Program-made: the position numbers and the translations under genes
NCBI GenBank assembly: GCA_003171235.1
Contig: PMYM01000240.1
Coordinates: forward strand, 1-13,035
DNA length: 13,035 bases
Direction of reading: 5' to 3'
Source of the DNA: Phycisphaerales bacterium
GTDB lineage: Bacteria > Planctomycetota > Phycisphaerae > SM23-33
Shown here: piece after piece, positions 13,016-13,035 of the stretch
Layout of the letters: each line of letters starts with the position of its first letter
Numbering within the stretch: the stretch's first letter is position 1
The notes under the pieces: generated by a model
Seen by the model: only the letters and a program-made list of their open reading frames with translations
The model's database searches: none
Told to the model about the DNA's origin: nothing

Positions 13016-13035
13016 TTAGAGCCTATCCTAATAAC
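13016..13035. mobile_element. Probable insertion-sequence terminus, cut by window end
   Basis: The last bases read CTTA, then GAGCCTATCCTAATAAC. GAGCCTATCC-type sequences resemble terminal inverted repeats of IS5-family elements, and the flank GGCTTAGAG matches the flank and first bases of the MITE at 2076-2084. The other end and any transposase lie outside the window, so this is only a resemblance. Confidence 0.35.

Overview
The window is GC-rich, gene-dense bacterial DNA. Gene content and style point to a planctomycete, possibly Phycisphaerae-like: a DUF6677-like membrane protein, an LTxxQ-type secreted protein, a glycosyltransferase with the 'SLREGLAR' signature, lipid A/core-type sugar enzymes, and purine-rich CACAGAG intergenic repeats. 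This assignment is inference; there is no rRNA gene to settle it.

Left part, plus strand (1-1981): the 3' end of grpE (co-chaperone), an FmdB-type zinc-ribbon protein, a secreted helical LTxxQ (Spy/CpxP-like) protein with a terminator, an elongator tRNA-Met(CAT), and a 31-residue single-pass membrane protein with a strong ribosome binding site and its own terminator-like hairpin.

Middle, plus strand (1982-5952): a roughly 283-bp MITE-like element with terminal inverted repeats and a TTA target duplication sits exactly between the apparent ribosome binding site and the GTG start of holA (DNA polymerase III delta). Then come a B12-binding-type radical SAM enzyme and a GT4 glycosyltransferase.

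Convergent junction (5953-6134): two inverted copies of a 28-nt hairpin, 24/28 identical with a compensatory base-pair change. Each is oriented to terminate the gene that reads into it.

Right part, minus strand (6135-12978, read right to left): a tandem two-domain LPS-type kinase, a GT9 heptosyltransferase-like enzyme overlapping it by 4 nt, a Maf nucleotide pyrophosphatase, a tandem pair of DUF192 lipoproteins, a PP2C/SpoIIE (RsbU-like) phosphatase, a multi-pass DUF6677-like membrane protein, and a small two-pass membrane protein overlapping it by 4 nt. A CACAGAG inverted repeat separates the phosphatase from the membrane pair. Kinase plus heptosyltransferase suggests assembly and phosphorylation of an LPS core-like glycan. 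The window ends in what looks like an insertion-sequence terminus.

The most notable points are the tandem kinase fusion, the element wedged at the holA start, the gene-converted DUF192 pair carrying a trace of the maf 3' end, the covarying terminator repeat, and the 31-residue membrane protein.
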